A stretch of 64,000 bases of DNA, from the NCBI RefSeq assembly GCF_030063335.1, contig NZ_JASISW010000004.1, positions 1 to 64,000 of the forward strand. The letters run 5' to 3'. Positions 25,384 through 35,938 of the stretch are shown in pieces (the stretch's first letter is position 1; every line of letters begins with the position of its first letter). The stretch is from Rhodococcus sp. G-MC3 (GTDB lineage Bacteria; Actinomycetota; Actinomycetes; Mycobacteriales; Mycobacteriaceae). The notes under the pieces were generated by a model, which was not told the DNA's origin, did not search any database, and saw nothing but the letters and a program-made list of their open reading frames with translations. Both the position numbers and the translations under genes were made by a program.

Positions 25384-26523
25384 TCAGGCTCTGACGTTGA
25401 GCCCGACCTTCTGGAATTCCTTGAGGTCGGAGTAACCGGACTTGGCCATCGAACGACGAAGCCCTCCAACCAGATTGATCGAACCGTACGGCTCACTCGA
25501 CGGTCCGTTCAGAACCTGGTCGAGGCTGGGACGCTCGCCCGCGGCAACGGGGAGAAGTGCACCACGCGGCATCGAGGGATGCGCAGCTGCCGACGGCCAA
25601 TACCAGCCGCCACCCGGCGCCTCGGCAGCCGCAGCGAGCGGAGCACCGAGCACCGCGGCGTCGGCACCGCACGCAATCGCCTTGGCAAGGCCACCGGAGG
25701 TGACGATGTCGCCGTCGGCGATGACGTGAACGTATCGCCCACCCGTCTCGTCGAGGTAGTCGCGGCGGGCGGCAGCGGCGTCGGCGATGGCGGTTGCCAT
25801 CGGGACACCGATGCCGAGAACCTCACCGGTGGTGGTGCCGCCCTCCACCGAGCCGTAGCCGACAATGACGCCTGCGGCGCCTGTCCGCATCAGGTGCAGC
25901 GCGGTGCGATGGTCACTGACGCCGCCGGCGATGACGGGCACGTCGAGATCGGCGATGAACGTTTTCAAGTTCAGCGGCTGCTCGTCGCCGTGCGCAACGT
26001 GCTCGGCGGAAATGATGGTGCCCTGAATGACCAGCAGGTCGAGCCCGGCAGCAACGAGCGCCGGAGTCAAGCTCTTGGCGCTCTGCGGGCTGACGCGAAC
26101 CGCGACGGTCACTCCGGCGTCGCGGACCTGTGCGACCGCGGCAGCAAGAAGATCAGGCTGAAGCGGCGCTGCGTGCAGCTTCTGCAGGAATGCGACGGGT
26201 GCGTCGGCGTCGAAATCGTTCTCGGCGATGGCAACGAGCTCGTCGATCTTTGCCTGGACATCGGGGTGACGCGCCCACAGCCCCTCGCCGTTGATCACAC
26301 CGAGGCCACCCTGCTTGCCCAGTTCGATCGCGAACTCCGGCGATACCAGCGCATCGGTCGGATGCGCGAGCACCGGAATGTCGAATCGGTAGGCATCGAG
26401 CTGCCAGGCCGTCGAGACCTCCTTCGACGACCGAGTACGGCGCGACGGCACGATATCGATGTCGTCGAGCTGGTAGGTACGACGGGCTTCTCTGCCCATG
26501 CCGATTTCAACGAGGTCGCGCAC
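25384..26523 (-). CDS. guaB3: GuaB3-family IMP dehydrogenase-related protein
   Basis: The 379-residue TIM-barrel protein belongs to the IMPDH/GMPR superfamily, in the GuaB3 subgroup found in actinobacteria: ARRTYQLDDIDIVPSRRTRS at the start, VAGGVSDHRTALHLMRTGA and IADGDIVTSGGLAKAIACGADAAVLG later. It has no CBS domains. At the catalytic loop, where IMPDH has a Cys in GSICTT, it reads VIVGYGSVEGGTTTGEV, without Cys. Its true reaction is therefore uncertain; a role in guanine nucleotide metabolism follows from its place 49 bases after guaB2 in one operon. It ends 19 bases before a strong terminator. Confidence 0.92.
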   Translation of the reverse strand: MRDLVEIGMGREARRTYQLDDIDIVPSRRTRSSKEVSTAWQLDAYRFDIPVLAHPTDALVSPEFAIELGKQGGLGVINGEGLWARHPDVQAKIDELVAIAENDFDADAPVAFLQKLHAAPLQPDLLAAAVAQVRDAGVTVAVRVSPQSAKSLTPALVAAGLDLLVIQGTIISAEHVAHGDEQPLNLKTFIADLDVPVIAGGVSDHRTALHLMRTGAAGVIVGYGSVEGGTTTGEVLGIGVPMATAIADAAAARRDYLDETGGRYVHVIADGDIVTSGGLAKAIACGADAAVLGAPLAAAAEAPGGGWYWPSAAAHPSMPRGALLPVAAGERPSLDQVLNGPSSEPYGSINLVGGLRRSMAKSGYSDLKEFQKVGLNVRA

Positions 26524-26572
26524 GCGCGCCCCTTTCCCTAGAAGTTCTTCTGGAATTGCCGTATGACGTGGT

Positions 26573-28327
<1,755 letters not shown>

Positions 28328-28359
28328 TCAACGGCTGGCGCAGACCCACCAGTCCTGCG

Positions 28360-28365
28360 TACCGT
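28360..28365 (+). promoter_or_regulatory. -10 element of the DUF5319 gene (leaderless)
   Basis: TACCGT is at -12 to -7 from GTG 28372. The GGAGG between it and the start is too close to serve as a Shine-Dalgarno and would lie upstream of the mRNA start. Confidence 0.55.
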
Positions 28366-28371
28366 GGAGGC

Positions 28372-28776
28372 GTGCGCGATCAACTGCCTCCAGGTCTACC
28401 GCCGGACCCCTTCGCCGGTGACCCCGCCGACCCTTCGGCCGCTCTCGATGCGATCGAGCCCGGCCAGCCGCTCGACCCCCAGGAAAGGCTCGCCGTCGAG
28501 GAGGATCTCGCAGACCTCGCAGTCTATGAAGCACTGCTGGGTCACCGCGGAATTCGCGGTCTTGTGGTGTGCTGCGAGGACTGCCAACAAGACCACTACC
28601 ACGACTGGGACATGCTGCGAGCGAATCTTTTGCAGTTGCTGGTCGATGGAACCGTACGTCCGCACGAACCGGCGTACGACCCGGTTCCCGATGCTTACGT
28701 CACCTGGGACTACTGCCGCGGCTACGCGGACGCCTCCATGAACGACGCCCTACACGGGGACGGCTTCGAGAACTGA
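28372..28776 (+). CDS. DUF5319-family protein (Rv3412 homologue)
   Basis: The protein has 134 residues from GTG 28372. The N-terminus is acidic and Pro-rich, and the core reads GLVVCCEDCQQDHYHDWDML, then DAYVTWDYCRGYAD. The CCEDC cluster with nearby His residues and a later Cys suggests metal or redox binding. This is the conserved core of DUF5319 proteins of mycobacteria and relatives, of unknown function, located between guaB2 and rsdA-sigD as in M. tuberculosis. It has no signal peptide or membrane segment. The open frame extends upstream to 28195 but without family similarity. A 23-bp stem terminator shared with rsdA follows. Confidence 0.82.
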   Translation: MRDQLPPGLPPDPFAGDPADPSAALDAIEPGQPLDPQERLAVEEDLADLAVYEALLGHRGIRGLVVCCEDCQQDHYHDWDMLRANLLQLLVDGTVRPHEPAYDPVPDAYVTWDYCRGYADASMNDALHGDGFEN

Positions 28777-28817
28777 CGCCGGTGCCGAACACCGAGTTCG
28801 GGTGAACACATTCGAAT

Positions 28818-28866
28818 CGAATCGAAGATGCCCTCCACGCACAGCGTGGAGGGCATCTTCGATTCG
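28818..28866. terminator. Bidirectional hairpin terminator between DUF5319 gene and rsdA
   Basis: A perfect 23-bp stem with a three-base loop (ACA) lies between two convergent genes. The inner arms contain GATGCCCTCCACGC and its complement. There is no long T-run on either side. Its place 42 bases after one stop and 18 bases after the other fits transcription termination in both directions. Confidence 0.85.
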
Positions 28867-28883
28867 TGCGAGCTTCTGTCGGC

Positions 28884-29885
28884 TCAGCCGCCGTTCTCGA
28901 GCGTATTCACGCTCGTCTGCGATCCTTCACCGGTCGCGCCGCTTGCGGTCGCAGTCGGGGTCGGCTCACGAAGGACCGACAGATCCGGTGCGGTCGTCGG
29001 CGTGATCGGCTCCGCGCTGGGCAGTACCGGCGTGACCGGCACACCGGTGACCGGTGGCAGCGCCGGATCGATTGTGGTCAAGACCGGAGGCACCGGGGGC
29101 ACCTCGGTCACCGGTGGCGCGGGGGGAACTTCCTGGACACCGGGGACGGGCACCATGGGAATCTGTTCACTCGGAGCCGGAAGCGGGGCCGGAATCGTCG
29201 GGATGGCCGCCTGAACCTGTTCGAGCAGACGCTGCAGCCAAATTTCCAGGTCGGACTTCTGAGCTTGGTCGGTCACCGAACCTGTCGTCTCGGCAGCGCC
29301 GGCGAGCAAAGCCTGAGCTCCGTTCACATCACCTGAGGCGATCAGCTGCTCGGCCTGCTCCAGCTTCGACGTGGTATCGATCTGTGCAGCAGTCGAATCT
29401 GCCTGCTGCGAGAAGACCACCGATTTGACACTCCACAGTGGGTCACCGGGCGCGGAGTTGTACGAGAACACCACCAGACCACCAAGGACAAGGGCAATCG
29501 CGGCAGCGGCACCTGCGACGGGCCTGAGCAATCCACGTGAGCGGGCAGATGCCCTCCGGCGCAGGCCTGCTGCAGCGATCTCGGAATCGACCGCGGCAGC
29601 CACCTCGCTCAGATCGGGTCCTATGGGCAACGCCGGGCTGACAATCTCCGATCGCCAATTCGCGAGAAGCAGGGCAAGTTGGTATTCGTCGGCGTCGTCG
29701 GTCGCGATCGGACCGTCACCGCGGATGGCCTCGATGAACTCGTCGTCGCGACGCACCGCCGCGATGTCGACGGGACCGGAGTCGGACGCGAAATCACCGT
29801 AAGAGACGCCGGATGCAGGTGTCGGTGCCGACCCTTCGAGTCGACCGATACGGGGAATGCCATCACGGCCGTTGTTCCTAGCCAT
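28884..29885 (-). CDS. rsdA: Anti-sigma-D factor RsdA
   Basis: The protein has 333 residues from ATG 29885 (GGTGA upstream; ATG 29894 is an alternative), overlapping the sigD end. The N-terminal cytoplasmic part contains VDIAAVRRDDEFIEAI and YQLALLLANWRSEI, the sigma-binding motif region of RsdA. One membrane helix (VAGAAAAIALVLGGLVVFSY) lies near residue 130. The extracytoplasmic half has a helical part rich in Gln and Ala (DPLWSVKSVVFSQQAD) and a Pro/Val/Thr-rich tail of about 120 residues. In mycobacteria RsdA holds SigD at the membrane until it is degraded by proteolysis. The layout and position beside sigD support the assignment. Confidence 0.9.
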   Translation of the reverse strand: MARNNGRDGIPRIGRLEGSAPTPASGVSYGDFASDSGPVDIAAVRRDDEFIEAIRGDGPIATDDADEYQLALLLANWRSEIVSPALPIGPDLSEVAAAVDSEIAAAGLRRRASARSRGLLRPVAGAAAAIALVLGGLVVFSYNSAPGDPLWSVKSVVFSQQADSTAAQIDTTSKLEQAEQLIASGDVNGAQALLAGAAETTGSVTDQAQKSDLEIWLQRLLEQVQAAIPTIPAPLPAPSEQIPMVPVPGVQEVPPAPPVTEVPPVPPVLTTIDPALPPVTGVPVTPVLPSAEPITPTTAPDLSVLREPTPTATASGATGEGSQTSVNTLENGG

Positions 29886-30456
29886 ACATTTCACCCGCTT
29901 TCACAACTTCGTTCTTCAACTTCGCAATGGCTCGATGTTGAGCCACACGGATCGCACCTGCTGTACTACCCACCGCGGCTGCCGTTTCCTCCGCCGACAA
30001 TCCGACGATCAGGCGGAGCACCAGGATTTCTCGGTGCTTCGCCGGGAGGGTGTCCAGCAACGCAGTCATCTGTCTACTCGACTCCGATTCCAGAGCACGC
30101 TGCTCCGGACCGTGTTCCGTCGACACGACATCTGGTACTTCGGCGGCTGGATCGGATTTGTTACGCGAGGCGCTTCGATGGGCGTCAGCAACCTTGTGGG
30201 CCGCGATGCCGTAAACGAATGCCATGAACGGTCTGCCCTGATCCTGGTAGCGCGGAAGGGCGGTCATGACTGCCAAGCAGACCTCCTGCGCTACGTCGTC
30301 CGCCGAGAGCTGACCACGCTCGGCAGACCCCACTCGGGCGCGGCAATACCGCACGACTAGTGGACGGATGATTTCCAATACGCGGGAGAGTGCGGCTCGT
30401 TCGCCCTGCGCAGCGGCAACGACGAAGGAGTCCAACTCCTCACCCGTGTTGTTCAT
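29878..30456 (-). CDS. sigD: ECF sigma factor SigD
   Basis: The 192-residue ECF-type sigma factor has region 2 (ADDVAQEVCLAVMTALPRYQDQGRPFMAFVYGIAAHKVAD) and region 4 (LDTLPAKHREILVLRLIVGLSAEETAAAVG). The linker is longer than in minimal ECF factors and carries STEHGPEQ. The context between an RsdA-type anti-sigma gene and an Rv3415c homologue matches M. tuberculosis sigD (Rv3414c). SigD there is linked to starvation and stationary phase, and its release depends on loss of RsdA. The stop overlaps the rsdA start region, so the two proteins are made together. I did not identify the sigD promoter. Confidence 0.95.
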   Translation of the reverse strand: MNNTGEELDSFVVAAAQGERAALSRVLEIIRPLVVRYCRARVGSAERGQLSADDVAQEVCLAVMTALPRYQDQGRPFMAFVYGIAAHKVADAHRSASRNKSDPAAEVPDVVSTEHGPEQRALESESSRQMTALLDTLPAKHREILVLRLIVGLSAEETAAAVGSTAGAIRVAQHRAIAKLKNEVVKAGEMYG

Positions 30457-30577
30457 CGCTCAAGGATTCCCTGCGTTACAGTGACGCCGCCCGTTGAGCA
30501 TGCGCTTCCACCACAGGTGGAACCCCGTAAGGATAGCGACCTTCCCCTCGCGCAATCGAACCGCTCGGTCGGTCATC

Positions 30578-31429
30578 TCATGTACCAGCGAGAAAGCCCC
30601 CACGTTGTTTCAGTAGCGCAGCGCATTCGTCGACGATCGGTGCCGCGACCGTAACCTCACCGAGACCGCTCAACAACATCGCAGCAGCCCACCTCAGCGG
30701 TACCAGTCCGTGCTCCGAACAGGCGTCGAGTACGCGGTACGCGCCCTCTCTGCTGCCTTCGACATTTCCGACCGAACTGTGTGCGGCCGCCACTATCAAC
30801 TCCGTTTTCGTTACGTGTCGTAACGAAATGGTCTCGGTGGCGAGTTCGCGCGCTGTCAAGGCGTGTCGCACCGCCGACGGGCCGTCTCCCGAGAACATGG
30901 ATAGTTCGGCTCGCACCCAATGAAACCTCAGCCGTTGGCGCCACAAACCGCAGCCGTGTCGATGCTCACGCAACAGCGACTCACATCTGCTCAACGCCAC
31001 CTCAGCCGCGCCGAAACTTCCCGTTCCGAGCGCATCCGCACCGAGACCGGTGAGCGCGTCGCATCTGGCCTCCGCCACCAACGGCGAGTCGCCGGCTGTG
31101 CCCATCCCGACCCACGCGATCGCGGCACCGTCGAACCGAGCAGCCTTCTGGTGCTCGCCCATCTGCCGCAGCCAAGACGCAGTAGTAGAGGCCATCAGAG
31201 ACCGCTCCACGCGCGTGACGTCGGCCCCGCGCTCGGCTACGTTCAACTCCGCGAGAGCGAGGCTGTATCTACCTTGCCCACCCAACGCGACGGCTCTGAG
31301 CCAGCGCGCCTCGGCGCTGGATTCTCCTTCGGTCGGGGTGACCGTCGGAATGGGAAACCGTCCAGGCGTCGCGCCCCAGGCAATCGACTGCCCATCTGCT
31401 GCTCTCGAGTTCTGCGGCCGAACTTTCAC
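30578..31429 (-). CDS. Rv3415c-like protein with helical repeats
   Basis: The protein has 283 residues from GTG 31429, which has GGGAG seven bases upstream and overlaps the preceding small gene (GTGA). The sequence is a series of helix-turn-helix pairs resembling TPR-like units: AEARWLRAVALGGQGRYSLALAELNVAE, MASTTASWLRQMGEHQKAARFDGAA, VAEARCDALTGLGADALGTGSFGAAEVAL, and HALTARELATETISLRHVTKTELIVAAAHSSVGNVEGS. The position upstream of sigD and beside whiB3 matches Rv3415c, a conserved protein of unknown function. TPR-like folds usually mediate protein contacts, so a role near SigD control is possible but unproven. It has no membrane segment. Confidence 0.78.
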   Translation of the reverse strand: MKVRPQNSRAADGQSIAWGATPGRFPIPTVTPTEGESSAEARWLRAVALGGQGRYSLALAELNVAERGADVTRVERSLMASTTASWLRQMGEHQKAARFDGAAIAWVGMGTAGDSPLVAEARCDALTGLGADALGTGSFGAAEVALSRCESLLREHRHGCGLWRQRLRFHWVRAELSMFSGDGPSAVRHALTARELATETISLRHVTKTELIVAAAHSSVGNVEGSREGAYRVLDACSEHGLVPLRWAAAMLLSGLGEVTVAAPIVDECAALLKQRGGFLAGT

Positions 31430-31566
31430 GTCACTGCTCCCACCCTGCGCCTGCGAATTGCACGCTGCAACGGTACGACGGCGTCTTCCGGGGCGAGCGA
31501 CCACACCACGAGGACACCTGCACCGAGAGCAGTGATGCACGCGGCGTGCAGAGCCGAATGCCACAT
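31426..31566 (-). CDS. Small single-pass membrane protein upstream of the Rv3415c-like gene
   Basis: The protein has 46 residues from ATG 31566: MWHSALH, then one hydrophobic helix (ACITALGAGVLVVWSLA), then a basic tail (QRAIRRRRVGAV). Codon third positions are G/C-rich over this stretch, unlike the sequence upstream. Its TGA overlaps the next gene's GTG (GTGA), a sign of coupled translation. The frame is open up to 31698, but that part has poor codon bias and contains an inverted repeat. I do not recognise a family. It could be a membrane anchor or regulator for the helical-repeat protein that follows. Confidence 0.5.
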   Translation of the reverse strand: MWHSALHAACITALGAGVLVVWSLAPEDAVVPLQRAIRRRRVGAVT

Positions 31567-31577
31567 CCTCGGCAGGC

Positions 31578-31610
31578 AATGGTCGACCACCGGAGCTGCG
31601 ATCGACCATT
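31578..31610. repeat. Inverted repeat in front of the small membrane gene
   Basis: AATGGTCGA and TCGACCATT are perfect 9-bp arms with a 15-base spacer. The near arm ends 12 bases before ATG 31566. Its spacing of about two helical turns between arm centres fits a dimeric or tetrameric regulator site controlling the 46-residue gene and the Rv3415c-like gene. Confidence 0.5.
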
Positions 31611-32188
31611 CCAATGCACATGCATTTTTTGCGTGCAATGCAGCTGCCATTTCCTGGCTTCTGGGCCCAATACCGCGAGAATTCGCGATTTGTTTCATGG
31701 AATTAACATGCGATTAGATGTACTCCCGATGTGCACTTTCTGAAGATTTTGTAGCCGTCAGGTTAATCGCAAACATCGCACCCACTGCCGGAGTAGCTCC
31801 GCCGACCAACGCCTGCTGCATTCATTCGAGTCGTGCGACGTCGCCGTGGCGCAACGGGGACGCCGTCCCGACTGGTGCTCACTGCGTTCGATTCCCTAGC
31901 GTCGCTCCCGGGTTCGCAACGACGCTGACGCTATCCACAGACGCCTGGCCAGCGAGGATACAGAAATTTTCAGGCCCGAACGATCCACACACTTACCGAG
32001 TCCCACACCGGCCAACGACACCGAGGACGTAGATCCGTAGTGCCCGGCGGGCGTCGGTACGCACCTATGGTCCCGCGAGTTCGGCGCTTTTTCAACACGT
32101 AGAGCAAGCACGGGAATGTTCCGAAGTAAATGTCGTAAGCGTTAAATTCTGGGGTTCGACCTATGCACATTGCCACCGTGAACAACTA

Positions 32189-32218
32189 TTGACGCGATTT
32201 CGACTACACACATACCGT
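32189..32218 (+). promoter_or_regulatory. Candidate whiB3 promoter
   Basis: TTGACG (32189-32194) and TACCGT (32213-32218) are separated by 18 bases, a good match to the housekeeping actinobacterial promoter pattern. It would give an untranslated leader of about 150 bases before whiB3. Confidence 0.5.
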
Positions 32219-32374
32219 TGACCGTGTTCCTCCAAGCGAAGACACAACAGCACAATTTCCCTCACCGCCGAGTCGATATCAATGATCACGTCTTTGCAGG
32301 CCCGTTCCCCATCTTTCGTCAGTGAAGACGCGTCGCCGGATCGTCAGCGGCGAGCAGACACCCTAGGAGCTCCC

Positions 32375-32668
32375 ATGCCACAGCCGAACCACCTCCCTGG
32401 GCCCAATGCCGATATCTGGGATTGGCAGATGCACGGCTTGTGCCGTGGAGTCGATTCGTCGATGTTCTTCCATCCCGACGGCGAACGTGGTCGCGCTCGT
32501 GCCCAGCGTGAGATGCGCGCCAAGGAAATGTGCCACAGCTGCCCTGTTCTCGCCAAGTGCCGCACTCATGCACTCAGCGTTTCCGAGCCCTACGGAATCT
32601 GGGGCGGGATGTCGGAGACCGAGCGAGAGATGCACGCTCGCCACAATCGCCGCCGAATCGCGGTGTGA
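32375..32668 (+). CDS. whiB3: WhiB3 iron-sulfur redox-responsive regulator
   Basis: The protein has 97 residues from ATG 32375, with AGGAG upstream. The N-terminus MPQPNHLPGPNADIW, the four cluster-binding cysteines (Cys23, Cys53, Cys56, Cys62), GIWGG near 74-78 and a basic C-terminus (RHNRRRIAV) match mycobacterial WhiB3 almost residue for residue. The spacing Cys-x29-Cys-x2-Cys-x5-Cys is as in WhiB3. It binds a [4Fe-4S] cluster and links redox state to lipid and virulence-type gene control through sigma factor contact. The long leader region upstream suggests complex transcription control. A strong hairpin terminator lies 22 bases after the stop, shared with groEL1. Confidence 0.96.
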   Translation: MPQPNHLPGPNADIWDWQMHGLCRGVDSSMFFHPDGERGRARAQREMRAKEMCHSCPVLAKCRTHALSVSEPYGIWGGMSETEREMHARHNRRRIAV

Positions 32669-32690
32669 TCACCCTCGGTACACACGCAGA

Positions 32691-32729
32691 AAGCGGGACC
32701 CATTCTTCGATGACGAATGGGTCCCGCTT
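32691..32729. terminator. Bidirectional hairpin terminator between whiB3 and groEL1
   Basis: Perfect 15-bp arms (AAGCGGGACCCATTC and complement) surround a 9-base loop, between two convergent genes. No long T-run is present. Confidence 0.85.
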
Positions 32730-32754
32730 CGTGTGATCGGTTGGAACGACCAGC

Positions 32755-34763
<2,009 letters not shown>

Positions 34764-35134
34764 GTTGAGCCCTCCATTGTTATGGGGTACGCGTCCGGGG
34801 TCGGATCCCCGGACTGCTGTGTTTACCTATGTTCTCGGCTCTGTGCTCGATCCCGTCGTCGCGGGTTCCGGGACTTCGCTCAGCGCTGACTAGCACTCTA
34901 TACACGCGAGTGCCAGCACTCAAGAGCTGGGTTCGCCAGATTGTCACGCTCAGAGCGAAACTCCGGGCAATGCCCGATAACACGACAGGGGCAGACGCGG
35001 CGAAGCCCTCGCGGTGATGCCTTCTCACTCGCTCGCCGTGGGTGCTGAGGCTGGCTGCCGGTGAACGAATCCCCTAGGTCTCGACAAACGTGGTGACACC
35101 CAGTTCGAACGGTCTTGTGCCCATGATGGAAAGG
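34764..35134. other. Intergenic region upstream of groES
   Basis: About 370 bases without a gene. The part near groES holds the heat-shock promoter: TTGAGT (34918-34923) and TATAGA (34897-34902) on the minus strand, with a 15-base spacer, plus the CIRCE element. The part from about 34,930 to 35,134, downstream of the potassium channel gene, shows no recognised feature. Confidence 0.6.
34890..34916. promoter_or_regulatory. CIRCE element (HrcA operator) of groES-groEL1
   Basis: CTAGCACTC, nine bases, then GAGTGCCAG: this matches the CIRCE consensus TTAGCACTC-N9-GAGTGCTAA at all but the outermost positions. It overlaps the -10 region on the minus strand. An extra half-site (GCACTC) follows at 34916-34921. 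Confidence 0.9.
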
Positions 35135-35686
35135 CTAAGGCTCCTGAACTGCCTGCTTCCTGGCCTGTCCGCGGCGAACTGCCGCCAACATCAACCGGCC
35201 GCCGAGCGCGATGATCACGAGATTGCCCACCATCTGCACCGACACGGCTGCGCGCGCAAAATCGCTCGAGGCTGTTATATCGCCGAATCCAACCGTCGAA
35301 AAAACCGACAATGTGAAATAGAGGCTGCTCATTCTGGTCAGAGGCTCGCTGAAGCTCTGCGTCGAACTCGCAGCTATCAAAAGATATGCGCCCGAGAATC
35401 CGATCAAATAGACCGGCACCACAGCCGTGAGCGCTTCGACAGCCTGTACGGCGGGGTAATCGGACCTGACTATTTTGATGGCCTGCCGTGCGCACACGAC
35501 TATCACCGCGAGCAGAACCGAGCCCAGGAAAAAGATCGATCCCACATCCGCGACCACATCCATCGGAGCCACAAAATATATCGTCGTGATCATCACCGCC
35601 GTCCCGACCGAACGCACCGAGGCTCGTATCAACAATGCGCGACGCGCCCGCTCGTTCAACTTCGAATAAGATTCGGACGTCACCAT
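35135..35686 (-). CDS. Two-pore-helix potassium channel protein
   Basis: The 183-residue membrane protein has four hydrophobic segments (about 22-42, 48-68, 88-106, 145-168). Before the last helix is the potassium selectivity filter TVGFGD at 131-136, preceded by the pore helix RMSSLYFTLSVFS. This is the Ion_trans_2 fold. No cytoplasmic RCK/TrkA domain is attached, so gating is not explained by this protein alone. The gene stands alone between the groES promoter and the divergent actin-fold gene. The start at 35686 precedes a basic N-terminal helix, and no alternative looks better. Confidence 0.88.
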   Translation of the reverse strand: MVTSESYSKLNERARRALLIRASVRSVGTAVMITTIYFVAPMDVVADVGSIFFLGSVLLAVIVVCARQAIKIVRSDYPAVQAVEALTAVVPVYLIGFSGAYLLIAASSTQSFSEPLTRMSSLYFTLSVFSTVGFGDITASSDFARAAVSVQMVGNLVIIALGGRLMLAAVRRGQARKQAVQEP

Positions 35687-35769
35687 TTCTCACTTTCGTC
35701 GACGCTGGTGCAGGTGTGAACGTCCTAGTCGTAGCGCGTTTCGGGAGCCGAGTTTCGCATTCTCGGAAT

Positions 35770-35800
35770 CCGCTCTGTAACGTTAAGATAACGAGAGCGG
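35770..35800. repeat. Hairpin in the channel/actin-fold intergenic region
   Basis: CCGCTCT and AGAGCGG form a 7-bp outer stem. Inside, CGTTA and TAACG pair around AGA, leaving a 4-base bulge on the left. It lies about 85 bases upstream of the channel start and 140 bases upstream of the actin-fold start. Its function is unknown. Confidence 0.4.
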
Positions 35801-35851
35801 ATAGTTCGTCGGGTGCGTTACCACATCTGCCCCGATTGAAACCGACACACA

Positions 35852-35888
35852 CCGGACCAGGACGGTCCGGGTAGACGTAAACCCGGAC
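35852..35888 (+). promoter_or_regulatory. Mutually exclusive hairpins before the actin-fold gene (attenuator-like)
   Basis: CCGGACC (35852-35858) can pair with GGTCCGG (35864-35870). The second segment, extended as GTCCGGGT (35865-35872), can instead pair with ACCCGGAC (35881-35888). The two stems share the middle segment and cannot form together. The last arm ends 38 bases before the GGGAGG ribosome-binding site of the gene at 35939. This layout resembles a transcription attenuator or RNA switch, although no ligand-binding fold was recognised. Confidence 0.4.
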
Positions 35889-35938
35889 GGCCCACGCGAT
35901 GGCGGCGTTCGGTTATGAGCAGGGCGGGAGGTGCTGTG

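Larger units (their letters stand above)
31567..32374. other. Long, lower-GC intergenic region upstream of whiB3
   Basis: About 800 bases hold no convincing gene; short open frames here lack codon bias. The GC content falls below the neighbours, with A/T-rich patches near 31620-31760 and 32100-32230. It contains an inverted repeat (31578-31610), a candidate sigma-70-type promoter for whiB3 (32189-32218), and a 5' leader of about 150 bases before the whiB3 ribosome-binding site. A small RNA is possible but no clear hairpin-plus-T signal was seen. Confidence 0.6.

Noticed and set aside
31840-31905. tRNA-like stretch with a D-arm-like TGGCGCAACGGGGACGCC and a T-loop-like GTTCGATTCC
   Set aside because: The T-stem bases do not pair, the distance between the two motifs is about five bases too short for a tRNA, and no acceptor stem can be formed.
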